Source: JAVBTR01 sp031556065 (lineage in GTDB: Bacteria; Bacillota; Clostridia; Christensenellales; Aristaeellaceae). Taken from it: DNA of 64,000 nt. Shown here piece by piece: positions 23,719 through 32,345 of this stretch. A program made the position numbers and the translations under genes. The number at the start of each line of letters is the position of its first letter. The stretch's first letter is position 1. The stretch is taken from positions 58,457-122,456 of the forward strand of contig JAVBTR010000023.1 in assembly GCA_031556065.1 (NCBI GenBank), in the 5' to 3' direction. The notes under the pieces are model-generated. The model was not told the DNA's origin. It ran no database searches and was given only the letters and a program-made list of their open reading frames with translations.

Positions 23719-25527
23719 ATGGCGGACAGCCGTTTAGACCATATTCGAAACTTTTGCATCATTGCCCATATCGATCATGGCAAATCCACCTTGGCGGATC
23801 GGATCTTAGAAAAGACCGGGGTTTTCGAGCACCGGGAAATGGTGGAGCAGATTTTAGATAGCATGGAGCTGGAACGGGAGCGGGGTATTACCATTAAAAG
23901 CAAGGCCGTTCGGATGCAGTACAAGGCCAATAATGGGGAAACCTATACCTTGAACCTGATTGATACCCCCGGCCATGTAGACTTTACCTATGAAGTAAGC
24001 CGCGCTTTGGCGGCCTGCGAAGGGGCTTTGCTTGTGGTGGACGCCACCCAGGGCATTGAAGCCCAGACCTTGGCCAATGTGTATATGGCGCTGGAACACA
24101 ACCTGGAAACCATCCCGGTGATTAACAAAATCGATTTGCCCAGCGCAGAGCCGGAACGGGTGCGGGGAGAGATCGAAGAAGTGATTGGCCTGGACGCTTC
24201 CGAGGCGCCGCTAATCTCCGCTAAGGTGGGCATCGGCATCGAGGATGTATTGGAAGCGGTGGTCAAATGTGTGCCCCCGCCCACAGGCGATGAAACAAAG
24301 CCTCTTCAGGCTTTGATTTTCGACGCGTATTACGATAACTATAAAGGCGCTATCTGCTTTGTGAGGGTAATGGAAGGGGAAATTAAGGCCGGGATGCGTA
24401 TGCGCATGATGGCGGGGAAAAATGAATTCGACGTGGTGGAGGTAGGCACCTTCCACCCTGGCTATGTGCCCTGCGAAGCCCTTAAAGCGGGGGATGTAGG
24501 CTATGTGGCCGCCTCCATTAAAGATGTGCGGGACACCCGGGTGGGCGATACCATTACCGATGCACTGCGGCCCGCCCAGGAGCCTTTGCCCGGTTACAGG
24601 CAGGTGACCCCTATGGTCTACTGCGGTATTTACCCTGCCGATGGGGCGGACTATAGCGCCCTTAGGGACGCACTGGATAAGCTGCGTATGAACGATGCCT
24701 CTCTTTCCTTCGAGCCGGAAACCTCTGTAGCCTTGGGCTATGGATTCCGCTGCGGGTTTCTGGGGCTTCTTCATATGGAAATTATCACCATGCGGCTGGA
24801 GCGGGAGTTCGATCTGGATTTGGTGACAACGGCCCCCAGCGTTATCTACCATGTGGAAAAGTTAAACGGTGAAGTGATCTCCATCGATAACCCTTCCAAT
24901 TTGCCGCCTATTGGGGAAATTGCTAAAATGGAAGAGCCTTATGTTTTGGCCACCATTTATACCCCAAAGGATTCCGTAGGTACGATTATGGATTTGTGCC
25001 AGGATAAGCGGGGCACCTTTCTTGATATGCAGGTGGAGGGTGGCCGCATGAAGCTGACCTATGAAATTCCTTTAAACGAGATTATATTCGATTTCTTCGA
25101 TCAGATCAAAAGCCGTTCCCGAGGGTACGCGTCCTTCGATTACGAATTAAAGGGTTACCAAGAAAGCGATCTGGTGAAATTGGATGTGCTGCTCAACGGC
25201 GATATCTGCGACGCTTTTTCTTTGATTGTCCATCGGGATAAGGCCTATGGCCGTGGCCGGATGATCGCGGAAAAACTAAAGGATGTGATTCCGCGGCAAA
25301 TGTTCGAAATTCCCATCCAGGCGGCTATTGGTGGCAAGGTCATTGCCCGCGAAACCGTCAAAGCCATGCGCAAGGACGTTTTGGCCAAGTGCTATGGCGG
25401 CGATATTACAAGAAAAAAGAAGCTCCTTGAAAAGCAAAAGGAAGGCAAAAAGCGCATGCGCCAGTTTGGTTCTGTGGAAGTGCCCTCTGAAGCGTTTTTA
25501 GCAGTTTTAAAGATGGATAAAGATTAA
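23719..25527 (+). CDS. lepA: Elongation factor 4 (LepA), ribosomal back-translocase GTPase
   Basis: LepA is a translational GTPase acting on stalled or initiating ribosomes. The 602-residue protein has the full set: G1 AHIDHGKST near residue 15, RGITIK, DTPGHVDF, NKIDLPSA, then domains II, III and V. The LepA-specific C-terminal domain includes GGDITRKKKLLEKQKEGKKRMR near 560-581. Length matches the family. LepA often neighbours hemW in Firmicutes, and here it is separated from hemW only by the DUF1622 gene. Confidence 0.97.
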   Translation: MADSRLDHIRNFCIIAHIDHGKSTLADRILEKTGVFEHREMVEQILDSMELERERGITIKSKAVRMQYKANNGETYTLNLIDTPGHVDFTYEVSRALAACEGALLVVDATQGIEAQTLANVYMALEHNLETIPVINKIDLPSAEPERVRGEIEEVIGLDASEAPLISAKVGIGIEDVLEAVVKCVPPPTGDETKPLQALIFDAYYDNYKGAICFVRVMEGEIKAGMRMRMMAGKNEFDVVEVGTFHPGYVPCEALKAGDVGYVAASIKDVRDTRVGDTITDALRPAQEPLPGYRQVTPMVYCGIYPADGADYSALRDALDKLRMNDASLSFEPETSVALGYGFRCGFLGLLHMEIITMRLEREFDLDLVTTAPSVIYHVEKLNGEVISIDNPSNLPPIGEIAKMEEPYVLATIYTPKDSVGTIMDLCQDKRGTFLDMQVEGGRMKLTYEIPLNEIIFDFFDQIKSRSRGYASFDYELKGYQESDLVKLDVLLNGDICDAFSLIVHRDKAYGRGRMIAEKLKDVIPRQMFEIPIQAAIGGKVIARETVKAMRKDVLAKCYGGDITRKKKLLEKQKEGKKRMRQFGSVEVPSEAFLAVLKMDKD

Positions 25528-25533
25528 GGGTCA

Positions 25534-25573
25534 AAGGGGCAAGCGCCCCTTGCGGGGGTTGGGGCAGCGCCCC
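25534..25573. repeat. Two GC-rich hairpins after lepA
   Basis: AAGGGGC/GCCCCTT (25534-25540 and 25545-25551) and GGGGC/GCCCC (25561-25565 and 25569-25573) are adjacent. They look like a short dispersed intergenic element rather than the terminator, which lies further on. Confidence 0.45.
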
Positions 25574-25608
25574 CTAAAGATGCGGAGTACCGTAGCGAAA
25601 CAGCAAAG

Positions 25609-25639
25609 CGAGCAGTCCCTTTGCGGACTGCTCGTTTTT
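25609..25639 (+). terminator. Terminator of lepA
   Basis: CGAGCAGTCC (25609-25618) pairs perfectly with GGACTGCTCG (25625-25634), followed by TTTTT. Confidence 0.9.
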
Positions 25640-25652
25640 ATTTGGCAGAATA

Positions 25653-26018
25653 TTAAGCCTTTTTTCCCTTAACAGCTTCTTCGGGAGCGATATGTGCCCG
25701 TTCGTTCTTGATTTCCCAGTGGAGTAGCAAGGTCAGCGCCGCACGCAGAACGATGATGGCGCCCAGAATAAGAAGCTCATCCCAACCCCGTGTGATAACG
25801 GTACGCAAAACCTCGCCGCCCATTTTAAATTCCAATGCCAGAGCGATGCCCTGTGCCAGATCCAGGCGAATATGGGGGTCATGTTTAAAATAGCCGATAA
25901 CGCCTTGTACAGCGGTGATAAGCAAAACCATGATACCTGCTAATTCCACCAAAGAGATACCAAATTTAGCAATAAATTCCACCGCTGTTTCCAAACCATG
26001 CAAAATAGCTTCCACCAC
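25653..26018 (-). CDS. DUF1622-family membrane protein
   Basis: This is a 121-residue protein with three hydrophobic segments (about 14-42, 55-65 weaker, 80-100). RLDLAQGIALALEFKMGGEVLRT in the middle is the signature of DUF1622 proteins. Their function is unknown. The C-terminus is charged (EEAVKGKKA). It has its own promoter in the hemW upstream region and converges on lepA. Confidence 0.8.
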   Translation of the reverse strand: MVEAILHGLETAVEFIAKFGISLVELAGIMVLLITAVQGVIGYFKHDPHIRLDLAQGIALALEFKMGGEVLRTVITRGWDELLILGAIIVLRAALTLLLHWEIKNERAHIAPEEAVKGKKA

Positions 26019-26053
26019 GAGCGCCCCCTATAAAGTGTTGTAATATAATCACT

Positions 26054-26082
26054 ATTCTACACGATCCCTGCTTAAAATGCAA
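26054..26082 (-). promoter_or_regulatory. Promoter of DUF1622 gene
   Basis: On the minus strand TTGCAT (26077-26082), a 17-bp spacer and TAGAAT (26054-26059) lie about 35 bp upstream of the start codon. Confidence 0.65.
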
Positions 26083-26100
26083 ATGGAAAGGAGCAAAGCA

Positions 26101-27177
26101 ATGGCCGGTCTGTATATTCATATTCCCTTTTGCAAAAGCAAGTGCCGCTACTGCGATTTCACGTCTTTTGCTGGGCGGGAAAAACTCATGGCCGCCTATG
26201 TAGAAAGGCTGTGCAAGGAGATGGAAGCCTACTCGGGCAGGGCTTTTGATACGGTGTTTATCGGCGGGGGAACCCCCTCCTGTTTGCCAGTGGAGCTAAT
26301 GGAAAAAACGCTGGCAGCCATGGGCCGCTGTTTTAATATATCCGGCGAGTTAAGCTGTGAAATGAACCCCGGTACAGTGAGTGAAGCTTTTTTGCGGGTG
26401 CTGAAAAACGCGGGATTTAACAGGGTATCCATGGGTATGCAGGCAAAAAACCCAGATTTGTTGAATATTCTGGGACGGACTCATCGCTTTGAACAGGTAG
26501 TGGAATCGGTGGCCCTATGCCGCAAGCTGGGCTTTGAAAACATCAATATCGATTTGATGTTCGGTATCCCTACCCAAACCGTAAAGGATGTAGAGCAGGC
26601 CCTGCAAAGCGTGATCGATCTGGGAGCGGCCCATGTAAGCTGCTATGGGCTGATTGTAGAAGAGAACACGGCCTTGGAAGAAGATATCCGCCTGGGGCGG
26701 CTTACGCTCCCGGATGAAGAGCTGGAACGGGAAATGTACGATCTGGCTATTGATAAGCTGGTCCGGGCAGGGCTAAAGCAATATGAAATATCCAATTTTG
26801 CCAGGCCGGGTTTTGAATGCCGCCACAACATCGGCTATTGGAAGCGTGTACCCTATTTGGGTGTAGGCTTGGCGGCTCACAGCCTGGAAAACGAAGTTCG
26901 TTTTGCCAATACGGCTTCTCTTTCAGATTATTTGAATGGGGTAACAGTTGTTAGCCGGGAAATAATATCCCCCAAGGAACAGTGCTTTGAAACGCTGATG
27001 CTGGGGCTGCGGATGAATGAAGGGGTGCCCTTGGGCACCTATGAAAATAGCTACGAGCAAAAAATAAGGTCCCTTGAAGAAAGGGGCCTTGTGAAGAGAA
27101 CCGGGGGAATGCTTTCCCTGACGCGCAGAGGGATGGATGTGCAAAATGCTGTTTTAGTGGAATTGATGCCGGATTAG
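26101..27177 (+). CDS. hemW: HemW-type radical SAM protein (heme chaperone, coproporphyrinogen oxidase-like)
   Basis: HemW is a radical-SAM relative of HemN that acts as a heme chaperone rather than an oxidase. Start 26101 follows AAAGGAG by 7 nt; the frame extends eight codons upstream without support. The 358-residue protein has the cluster motif C11-x3-C15-x2-C18, GGGTPS near 58, a HemN_C domain and a final winged-helix part. The final stop overlaps the convergent XRE-TPR gene by 4 bases. HemN-specific N-terminal extension residues are absent, which favours HemW. Confidence 0.93.
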   Translation: MAGLYIHIPFCKSKCRYCDFTSFAGREKLMAAYVERLCKEMEAYSGRAFDTVFIGGGTPSCLPVELMEKTLAAMGRCFNISGELSCEMNPGTVSEAFLRVLKNAGFNRVSMGMQAKNPDLLNILGRTHRFEQVVESVALCRKLGFENINIDLMFGIPTQTVKDVEQALQSVIDLGAAHVSCYGLIVEENTALEEDIRLGRLTLPDEELEREMYDLAIDKLVRAGLKQYEISNFARPGFECRHNIGYWKRVPYLGVGLAAHSLENEVRFANTASLSDYLNGVTVVSREIISPKEQCFETLMLGLRMNEGVPLGTYENSYEQKIRSLEERGLVKRTGGMLSLTRRGMDVQNAVLVELMPD

Positions 27178-28205
27178 GATTTGCGCCTTAGTTTTGCCCC
27201 ATAAGCTTGATATCCCGCTACCGTATCCCCTTCGGTGATTTGATGATCATCCTTAAGAATATCAATAGCTTTGTCGTAATAATTGGCTGCGGAAGCAAAA
27301 TCCTGCTGAATTTCGTATAGCTGTGCCAGGCTTAAGGCGTTATCGGTATAGCGCGGAGGTGCTTCCAGGGTTAATGCGGCTTGATAGTAGGGAATGGCCT
27401 TTTCATACAGCGAAAGGCGGGCATAGGCATCGCCCAAGGCGCAGTGGACCAGCCAATTTTCGGGGTCACCCTCAAGCATCTGTTCCCAGATTTGTTCCGC
27501 CTGCGACAGATTGTGGTTTAGGGCGGCAATGAGGCCAAGGTATAAGGCGGCATGATAGCTGTCTTTGGCTTGACGCATCTTTTCTACTGCCTGGGTCGCC
27601 TCTTCAAAGCGCCGGTCCGCCAGCAGGTTTTCAAGCAGCCAGAGGTAACCCATGTGGTAATCGGGATGCTCTCTGGTAAACTGCTTATAGTAGGCAATCT
27701 GCGCATGGTGGTTGGTTAGGCAAAAATCCCAAACCACGCCGCCGAAGGCTTCGCAAAGCAGGCTGTGATTGGCCTTCTTTTCTGGTTCCATTTCAAGAGC
27801 GCGTTTGAGGGAAAGCTCCGCCTTTCGGTGAAAGCCAGCGGCCATATGGTTATAAAGGGCCCCTAGCTGCGTCAATGCCCGGGCTTCATATTTGGTATCG
27901 TGCAGTTTATCCAATAGGTAACCTTCGGCGGATTCATAATCTTGCCTGGAAAGATCGTCTTTAAAAGCAAGCATGTTATCGATCATTGCAAAGCGCGCGT
28001 CTTCCGAATGGTAAAACAGCCCGTCAATGGTGATGCCGAACAGCACCGCCAAATCTGGCAAAAGCTGAATATCAGGGAGGGTAACGCCGTTTTCCCACTT
28101 GGAAACAGCCTGGGCGGAAAGATTCAGAGCCGCAGCTAATTGTTCCTGGGTCATATCCCGTTTTAGCCGTAGTTCCCTGATACGCTTACCAATGTCATTC
28201 ATCAT
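27174..28205 (-). CDS. XRE-family regulator with TPR repeats
   Basis: This is a 343-residue protein with an N-terminal helix-turn-helix (about 7-60, TQEQLAAALNLSAQAVSKWE) and a long helical C-terminal part with several TPR-like units (from about 95 to 330; for instance YEKAIPYYQAALTLE). This layout is typical of signal-responsive regulators, some of which bind peptides. It is divergent from the purC-like gene, so that gene may be a target. No ligand can be named. Confidence 0.82.
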   Translation of the reverse strand: MMNDIGKRIRELRLKRDMTQEQLAAALNLSAQAVSKWENGVTLPDIQLLPDLAVLFGITIDGLFYHSEDARFAMIDNMLAFKDDLSRQDYESAEGYLLDKLHDTKYEARALTQLGALYNHMAAGFHRKAELSLKRALEMEPEKKANHSLLCEAFGGVVWDFCLTNHHAQIAYYKQFTREHPDYHMGYLWLLENLLADRRFEEATQAVEKMRQAKDSYHAALYLGLIAALNHNLSQAEQIWEQMLEGDPENWLVHCALGDAYARLSLYEKAIPYYQAALTLEAPPRYTDNALSLAQLYEIQQDFASAANYYDKAIDILKDDHQITEGDTVAGYQAYGAKLRRKS

Positions 28206-28230
28206 GTTTCTACCTCCTTTTGTTGCCTTT

Positions 28231-28260
28231 ATTATAGGGGGCCAAAGGTGTTGATTGCAA
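28231..28260 (-). promoter_or_regulatory. Promoter of XRE-TPR gene
   Basis: On the minus strand TTGCAA (28255-28260), an 18-bp spacer and TATAAT (28231-28236) precede AAAGGAGG and the start codon. Confidence 0.72.
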
Positions 28261-28308
28261 TAACCGGAAGGTTAACAGGACTTGCTTAAAGAGAGATTTG
28301 GCTTATGC

Positions 28309-28337
28309 TTGACATATTTGGCAGGGATAAGTAAAAT
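28309..28337 (+). promoter_or_regulatory. Promoter of purC-like gene
   Basis: TTGACA (28309-28314), a 17-bp spacer and TAAAAT (28332-28337). Confidence 0.78.
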
Positions 28338-28370
28338 AATGGAGGATTTTATAAGAAGGGCGTGTTGGGT

Positions 28371-29054
28371 ATGGAATTACTCTATTCGGGGAAGACAAAG
28401 AACCTTTGGCAGGATGCCGCTACCGGCAAAACTTATCTGGAGTTTACGGATCATGCCACAGGCGATGAAAAGGGCTTTGATCCCGGCGCGAACCAAGTGA
28501 TTGGCGATATTGCGGGCATTGGCAATCAAAGCTGGCGTGTTTCCAAATACTTTTTTGACCTGTTTAAGGAAAAGGGTATTTCCAGCCACTACATTGGCGA
28601 AGGCCCCCAACCGGGTTGGATGGAAGTAAAGAAGGCCACTTTGGTGCCTATGGAATGGGTAGGCCGTTTTCAGACTGCAGGCAGCGCTTGTCGCGTATAT
28701 GGCGTGAAGCCCGGCATTTATTTTGCGCCCATGGCCACGGAAACCATGCTGAAGTCCGATCCCCTGGAGGACCCCCGCATTAACCAGTCCATGGCTGTAG
28801 GCCTTGGCTTTTGTACCAATGAAGTGTACGAGGGCTGCCTTGATCAGTTAAACAAAATCGGCTATGCGGTAAAGGATGCCCTGGCTGGGTTTGGTTTGGA
28901 GCTGGTGGACTTTAAAGTGGAATTCGGCTATGATGCCAACGGTACTGTGATGCTTATTGACGAAGTGTCCGCTGCTGTGTGGCGTGTTTACCAGGATGGC
29001 AAGCCGGTTACCTCCGATGAATCCATGAAAATCATTCTGGCACAGTTAAAATAA
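28371..29054 (+). CDS. Divergent SAICAR synthetase (PurC)-like protein
   Basis: PurC ligates aspartate to CAIR in purine synthesis. This 227-residue protein has the PurC start LLYSGKTKNLW, an LVPMEWVGRFQTAGSA stretch matching the R-x-x-A-x-G-S region, and LVDFKVEFGYDANGTVMLIDEVS near 178-200. Overall it diverges: the ATP-loop and DEISPD-type motifs are altered to DEVSAAVWR. ATG 28371 is chosen; GTG 28362 is an alternative. It stands alone with its own promoter and terminator, away from other pur genes, which argues for a standalone or changed role. A functional PurC remains possible. Confidence 0.78.
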   Translation: MELLYSGKTKNLWQDAATGKTYLEFTDHATGDEKGFDPGANQVIGDIAGIGNQSWRVSKYFFDLFKEKGISSHYIGEGPQPGWMEVKKATLVPMEWVGRFQTAGSACRVYGVKPGIYFAPMATETMLKSDPLEDPRINQSMAVGLGFCTNEVYEGCLDQLNKIGYAVKDALAGFGLELVDFKVEFGYDANGTVMLIDEVSAAVWRVYQDGKPVTSDESMKIILAQLK

Positions 29055-29074
29055 GGGGCGTACAAGCCTATTAA

Positions 29075-29103
29075 AAAGCACCGGGTTCGGCCGGTGCTTT
29101 TTT
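29075..29103. terminator. Bidirectional terminator between purC-like and ilvD-like genes
   Basis: AAAGCACCGG (29075-29084) pairs perfectly with CCGGTGCTTT (29091-29100), followed by T residues to 29103. The A-run on the left gives a U-tract on the other strand, serving the convergent ilvD-like gene. Confidence 0.88.
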
Positions 29104-29104
29104 G

Positions 29105-30823
29105 TTACGCCATATAGGCACCATCCATGGGGGCGGTAGCGTGCTTTTCAAAAAGAGCAAGGACGCCCGAGGTGTATTTAGGTTTGTGGGTCGTGGCGGT
29201 ACAGCCCCGCTTTTTCAAAGCATCTTCAATGGCTTCGGGGGACATGGGCTTGCCATTTAGGCCGATAATATCCAAACGCCGGGCGGGGATATCCAGTTTA
29301 ATCAAATCCCCTTCCTCTATCAAAGCGATAGGCCCTCCTTGCGCCGCTTCCGGGCTCACATGGCCGATGGCAGGTCCCCGGGAGGCGCCGGAAAAGCGAC
29401 CGTCGGTTATTAAGGCGATTTGGCTGGCCAGGGTTTCATTGGAGGCAATGGCCTCGGTGGTATAAAACATCTCCGGCATACCGCTGCCCTTGGGTCCTTC
29501 ATAGCGGATGATTACCGCATCCCCTGGTTGAATATTGCCATTTAGCACTGCCTCCAAGGCATCCTCCTCGCAATCGAAAGGCCTTGCCTTTAATACCGCC
29601 TGGAACATGGCTTTGGGAACAGCACTATGCTTAACCACACTGCCGGCGGGGGCCAGGTTTCCCCTTAAAATAGATATTGCGCCGTTGCTTTGAATGGGCT
29701 GCGCCAAAGGACGTATAACCTCTTCCGCTTTTAACCCATAAGGCTTCAGGCCCTCTTCACACAGCTGGAAATAGCCGGCTTCTTCCAAGCGTTCCAGGTT
29801 CTGTGAAAGGGTTTTGCCTGTAACTGTCATGGCGTCCATATGTAATAACGGCGCCAGGGCTTTAATCACCCGGGGCAGGCCCCCTGCATAATGAAAAAAT
29901 TCCGCAGGCCATTTTCCGGCAGGGCGAATATCCACTAAGTAAGGGGAATCGCGGTTAATGGTATCGAACAGTTGGGCGTCCAGATCATAACCAAATTCAT
30001 GGGCAATGGCTGGTAAATGCAGCAGGCTATTGGTGGACCCGGAAATGGCGGCATGGATGCGGATAGCGTTTTCAAAGCTTTGGAGTGTAACGATGCTACG
30101 GGGGGTTAAGCCGCTTTGGGCCAAATGAACGGCATGCTGTCCCGCATCTTGAGCAGCTTTGAGTAAGCTTGAGGAGCTGGTGGGCAAGAGAGCTGTTCCG
30201 GGGAGCATCAGCCCCAGCGCCTCCGCCATAATCTGCATGGTGCTGGCGGTTCCCATAAAGCTGCAAGCGCCACAGCCTGGGCAGGCGGTGTGCTTGTATT
30301 CTTCAAGCGTTTCAAGGGTGATTTCGCCCCGACGGTACATGGCCTGGTATTTGCCGATTTGCTCCAGGGTAAGCAAGCCAGGCCCAGCGTTCATGACACC
30401 GCCGGTTAGCATAATAGCGGGTAGGTTAATCCGCCCGATGGCCATTAGGTGCGCCGGCACGGCCTTATCGCAGCTGGAGATAAAAACACCGGCATCAAAA
30501 CCAGTGGCGCAAGCGTGGATTTCGATCATATTGGCAATCATATCCCGGCTGGCCAGGGAGTAGTTGATGCCATCATGCCCTTGGGCCATACCATCGCAAA
30601 TATCCGTTGCGAAATAACGGGCGGCTTTTCCGCCCTTTTCAAAGACGCTTTTTGCAACCTCATCGGCCAGCTCAAGCAAATGAGCGCTTCCTGGATGGCT
30701 GTCGCCAAAGGTGCTTTCCACAAGGATTTGGGGCTTGCTAAGGTCCTGTTTCGACCAGCCCATTCCTAAACGCAGAGAATCCATTTCTGGCGCTAAACCG
30801 CGCACCCGTTGGCTATTGAGCAT
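29105..30823 (-). CDS. IlvD/Edd-family dehydratase (dihydroxy-acid or sugar-acid dehydratase)
   Basis: Members dehydrate dihydroxy acids in valine/isoleucine synthesis (IlvD) or aldonic acids in sugar catabolism, using an Fe-S cluster. The 572-residue protein keeps cysteines in CDKAVPAHL near residue 118 and CPGCGACSFMGTA near 186, and has ITDGRFSGASRGPAIGHVSPEA near 475-497 with the conserved serine/lysine region. The gene is not next to other ilv genes. Given the sugar-rich window, aldonate dehydration is as plausible as branched-chain synthesis; I cannot decide from sequence alone. Confidence 0.82.
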   Translation of the reverse strand: MLNSQRVRGLAPEMDSLRLGMGWSKQDLSKPQILVESTFGDSHPGSAHLLELADEVAKSVFEKGGKAARYFATDICDGMAQGHDGINYSLASRDMIANMIEIHACATGFDAGVFISSCDKAVPAHLMAIGRINLPAIMLTGGVMNAGPGLLTLEQIGKYQAMYRRGEITLETLEEYKHTACPGCGACSFMGTASTMQIMAEALGLMLPGTALLPTSSSSLLKAAQDAGQHAVHLAQSGLTPRSIVTLQSFENAIRIHAAISGSTNSLLHLPAIAHEFGYDLDAQLFDTINRDSPYLVDIRPAGKWPAEFFHYAGGLPRVIKALAPLLHMDAMTVTGKTLSQNLERLEEAGYFQLCEEGLKPYGLKAEEVIRPLAQPIQSNGAISILRGNLAPAGSVVKHSAVPKAMFQAVLKARPFDCEEDALEAVLNGNIQPGDAVIIRYEGPKGSGMPEMFYTTEAIASNETLASQIALITDGRFSGASRGPAIGHVSPEAAQGGPIALIEEGDLIKLDIPARRLDIIGLNGKPMSPEAIEDALKKRGCTATTHKPKYTSGVLALFEKHATAPMDGAYMA

Positions 30824-30895
30824 ATGTGACGATTCCTTTCAGCTTGCTAAGTGCATTAATCAAGAATAAAGCGTTTATCCAGGGGTACGTGTTTT

Positions 30896-30925
30896 AATAT
30901 ATCGGGAACAGTGGCTTTGTGTCAA
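30896..30925 (-). promoter_or_regulatory. Promoter of IlvD-family gene
   Basis: On the minus strand TTGACA (30920-30925), an 18-bp spacer and TATATT (30896-30901). The leader to the start codon is about 65 nt. No T-box was recognised in it. Confidence 0.7.
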
Positions 30926-31010
30926 GCCTAAATGCGCCGCAAGCATCTGTAAATGGCTTTCATTTCAAATGTTTTGTGGATGAAAAATCAGACCTGTTGT
31001 AAATGGACAC

Positions 31011-31045
31011 AAAAAAGAACCCTGCCATTTTGGCAAGGTTCTTTT
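31011..31045 (-). terminator. Terminator of panT-coaX-hom operon
   Basis: AAAAGAACCCTGCCA (31013-31027) and TGGCAAGGTTCTTTT (31031-31045) pair at 14 of 15 positions around a TTT loop. On the minus strand TTTTTT follows the stem. Confidence 0.88.
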
Positions 31046-31055
31046 AGTAAACAGA

Positions 31056-32333
31056 TCAGACTTCTACGCGGATCATATTCTCCACGGTGCAGACATCCTT
31101 ATCCAGCAGCGCCAGGGCAGCCCTCATGGCTTTTTCCTGTGCCTTGTGTGTAATGAAGATCAATGGCACGTGGCCATCCTGCACAGCATCTTTTTGCAGC
31201 ATGGAGGCGATGGATACCCCCTCCTGGGCGAAGCAGCCTGCTACTTTAGCCAGTACCCCCGGCGCGTCGATTGCCGATAAACGAATAAAGTAGGCACTTT
31301 CCCAGTTGTCGGAAAAGATCATTTCCTTGGCGGGTTCCAATTCGTTTTTAAATGTGGGGTAAAAATGCATATCGGAAGTGGCGGCGTTTAAAATATCGCT
31401 GACCACGGCGCTTGCTGTGGGCAGATCACCGGCACCCCGGCCTTGCAGCATCATTTCCTTGCAGGCGTGGCCAGTAATATATACTGCGTTAAAAGAACCG
31501 GAAACGGACGCGATGGGGTGCTCCTTAGGCACAAAGGTGGGGTGTACACGGGTTTCCACCATCATGTCATCCCGCTTGGCAATGGCCAATAGCTTAAGCA
31601 CATAGCCCATTTCTTTGCCACAGGCAATATCCATGGCAGTTACATGGGTAATGCCTTCTACATAAATCTTGCTAAAAGGCACCCGGGCATGGAAAGCAAG
31701 GGAGGACATAATGCTAAGCTTGTACGCTGCGTCCAGCCCTTCCACGTCGCTGGCCGGGTCGGGCTCCGCTAAGCCTAAACGCTGAGCGTCCTTTAATACG
31801 GTTTCGTAGTTTTCGCCGTTATCGCTCATGCGGGAAAGAATATAGTTGGTGGTTCCGTTAATGATTCCCATCAATTTGGTGATGCGGTTGGCCTGTAGGG
31901 ATTGGGTAAGGGTATGGATAATGGGGATCGCGCCGCAAACGCTAGCTTCATAATAGAGCCCCGCCTTGCTTTCCTGGGCGGCGGCCTGCAATAAATGCCA
32001 GTTTAGCGCCACAGCTACCTTGTTGGCTGTAACCACCGTTTTGCCCGCGTTCAGCGCACGCAACATGTAGCTGGAGGCCGGTTCCTCGCCACCTAAGAAC
32101 TCAGCAATCAGGGTGATTTCCGGGTCGTTTAGCACATCATCCACTTTATCGGTCAACAGGCTTTGGGGAATGACGGAATTGCGGGCTTTGTTCACGTCCC
32201 GAACAAGGATTCTCTTTACCTGAATGGTTAAATCGTTGCGGTGGGCGATTTCTTTTTGAAAGCCTTGGAGCAATTCCCATACGCCGCAGCCTACATTGCC
32301 GCAGCCCAAAAAGCCGATGACCACATTTTTCAT
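31056..32333 (-). CDS. hom: Homoserine dehydrogenase
   Basis: This enzyme makes homoserine from aspartate semialdehyde with NAD(P)H, for threonine and methionine. The 425-residue protein has the Rossmann start GFLGCGNVGCGV near residues 8-19, GTTNYILSRMS near 160 and the catalytic EGLDAAYKLSIMSSLAF region near 198-214. A C-terminal ACT domain (about 345-420, FIRLSAIDAPGVLAKVAGCFA) suggests feedback control. Length fits the ACT-containing class. The start follows AAGGAGA. It lies 12 nt after coaX, an unusual partner. Confidence 0.95.
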   Translation of the reverse strand: MKNVVIGFLGCGNVGCGVWELLQGFQKEIAHRNDLTIQVKRILVRDVNKARNSVIPQSLLTDKVDDVLNDPEITLIAEFLGGEEPASSYMLRALNAGKTVVTANKVAVALNWHLLQAAAQESKAGLYYEASVCGAIPIIHTLTQSLQANRITKLMGIINGTTNYILSRMSDNGENYETVLKDAQRLGLAEPDPASDVEGLDAAYKLSIMSSLAFHARVPFSKIYVEGITHVTAMDIACGKEMGYVLKLLAIAKRDDMMVETRVHPTFVPKEHPIASVSGSFNAVYITGHACKEMMLQGRGAGDLPTASAVVSDILNAATSDMHFYPTFKNELEPAKEMIFSDNWESAYFIRLSAIDAPGVLAKVAGCFAQEGVSIASMLQKDAVQDGHVPLIFITHKAQEKAMRAALALLDKDVCTVENMIRVEV

Positions 32334-32345
32334 AACCCAATCTCC

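Noticed and set aside
30824..31055. T-box or other amino-acid riboswitch before the IlvD-family gene
   Set aside because: The leader is only about 65 nt and no T-box core or specifier stem was seen.
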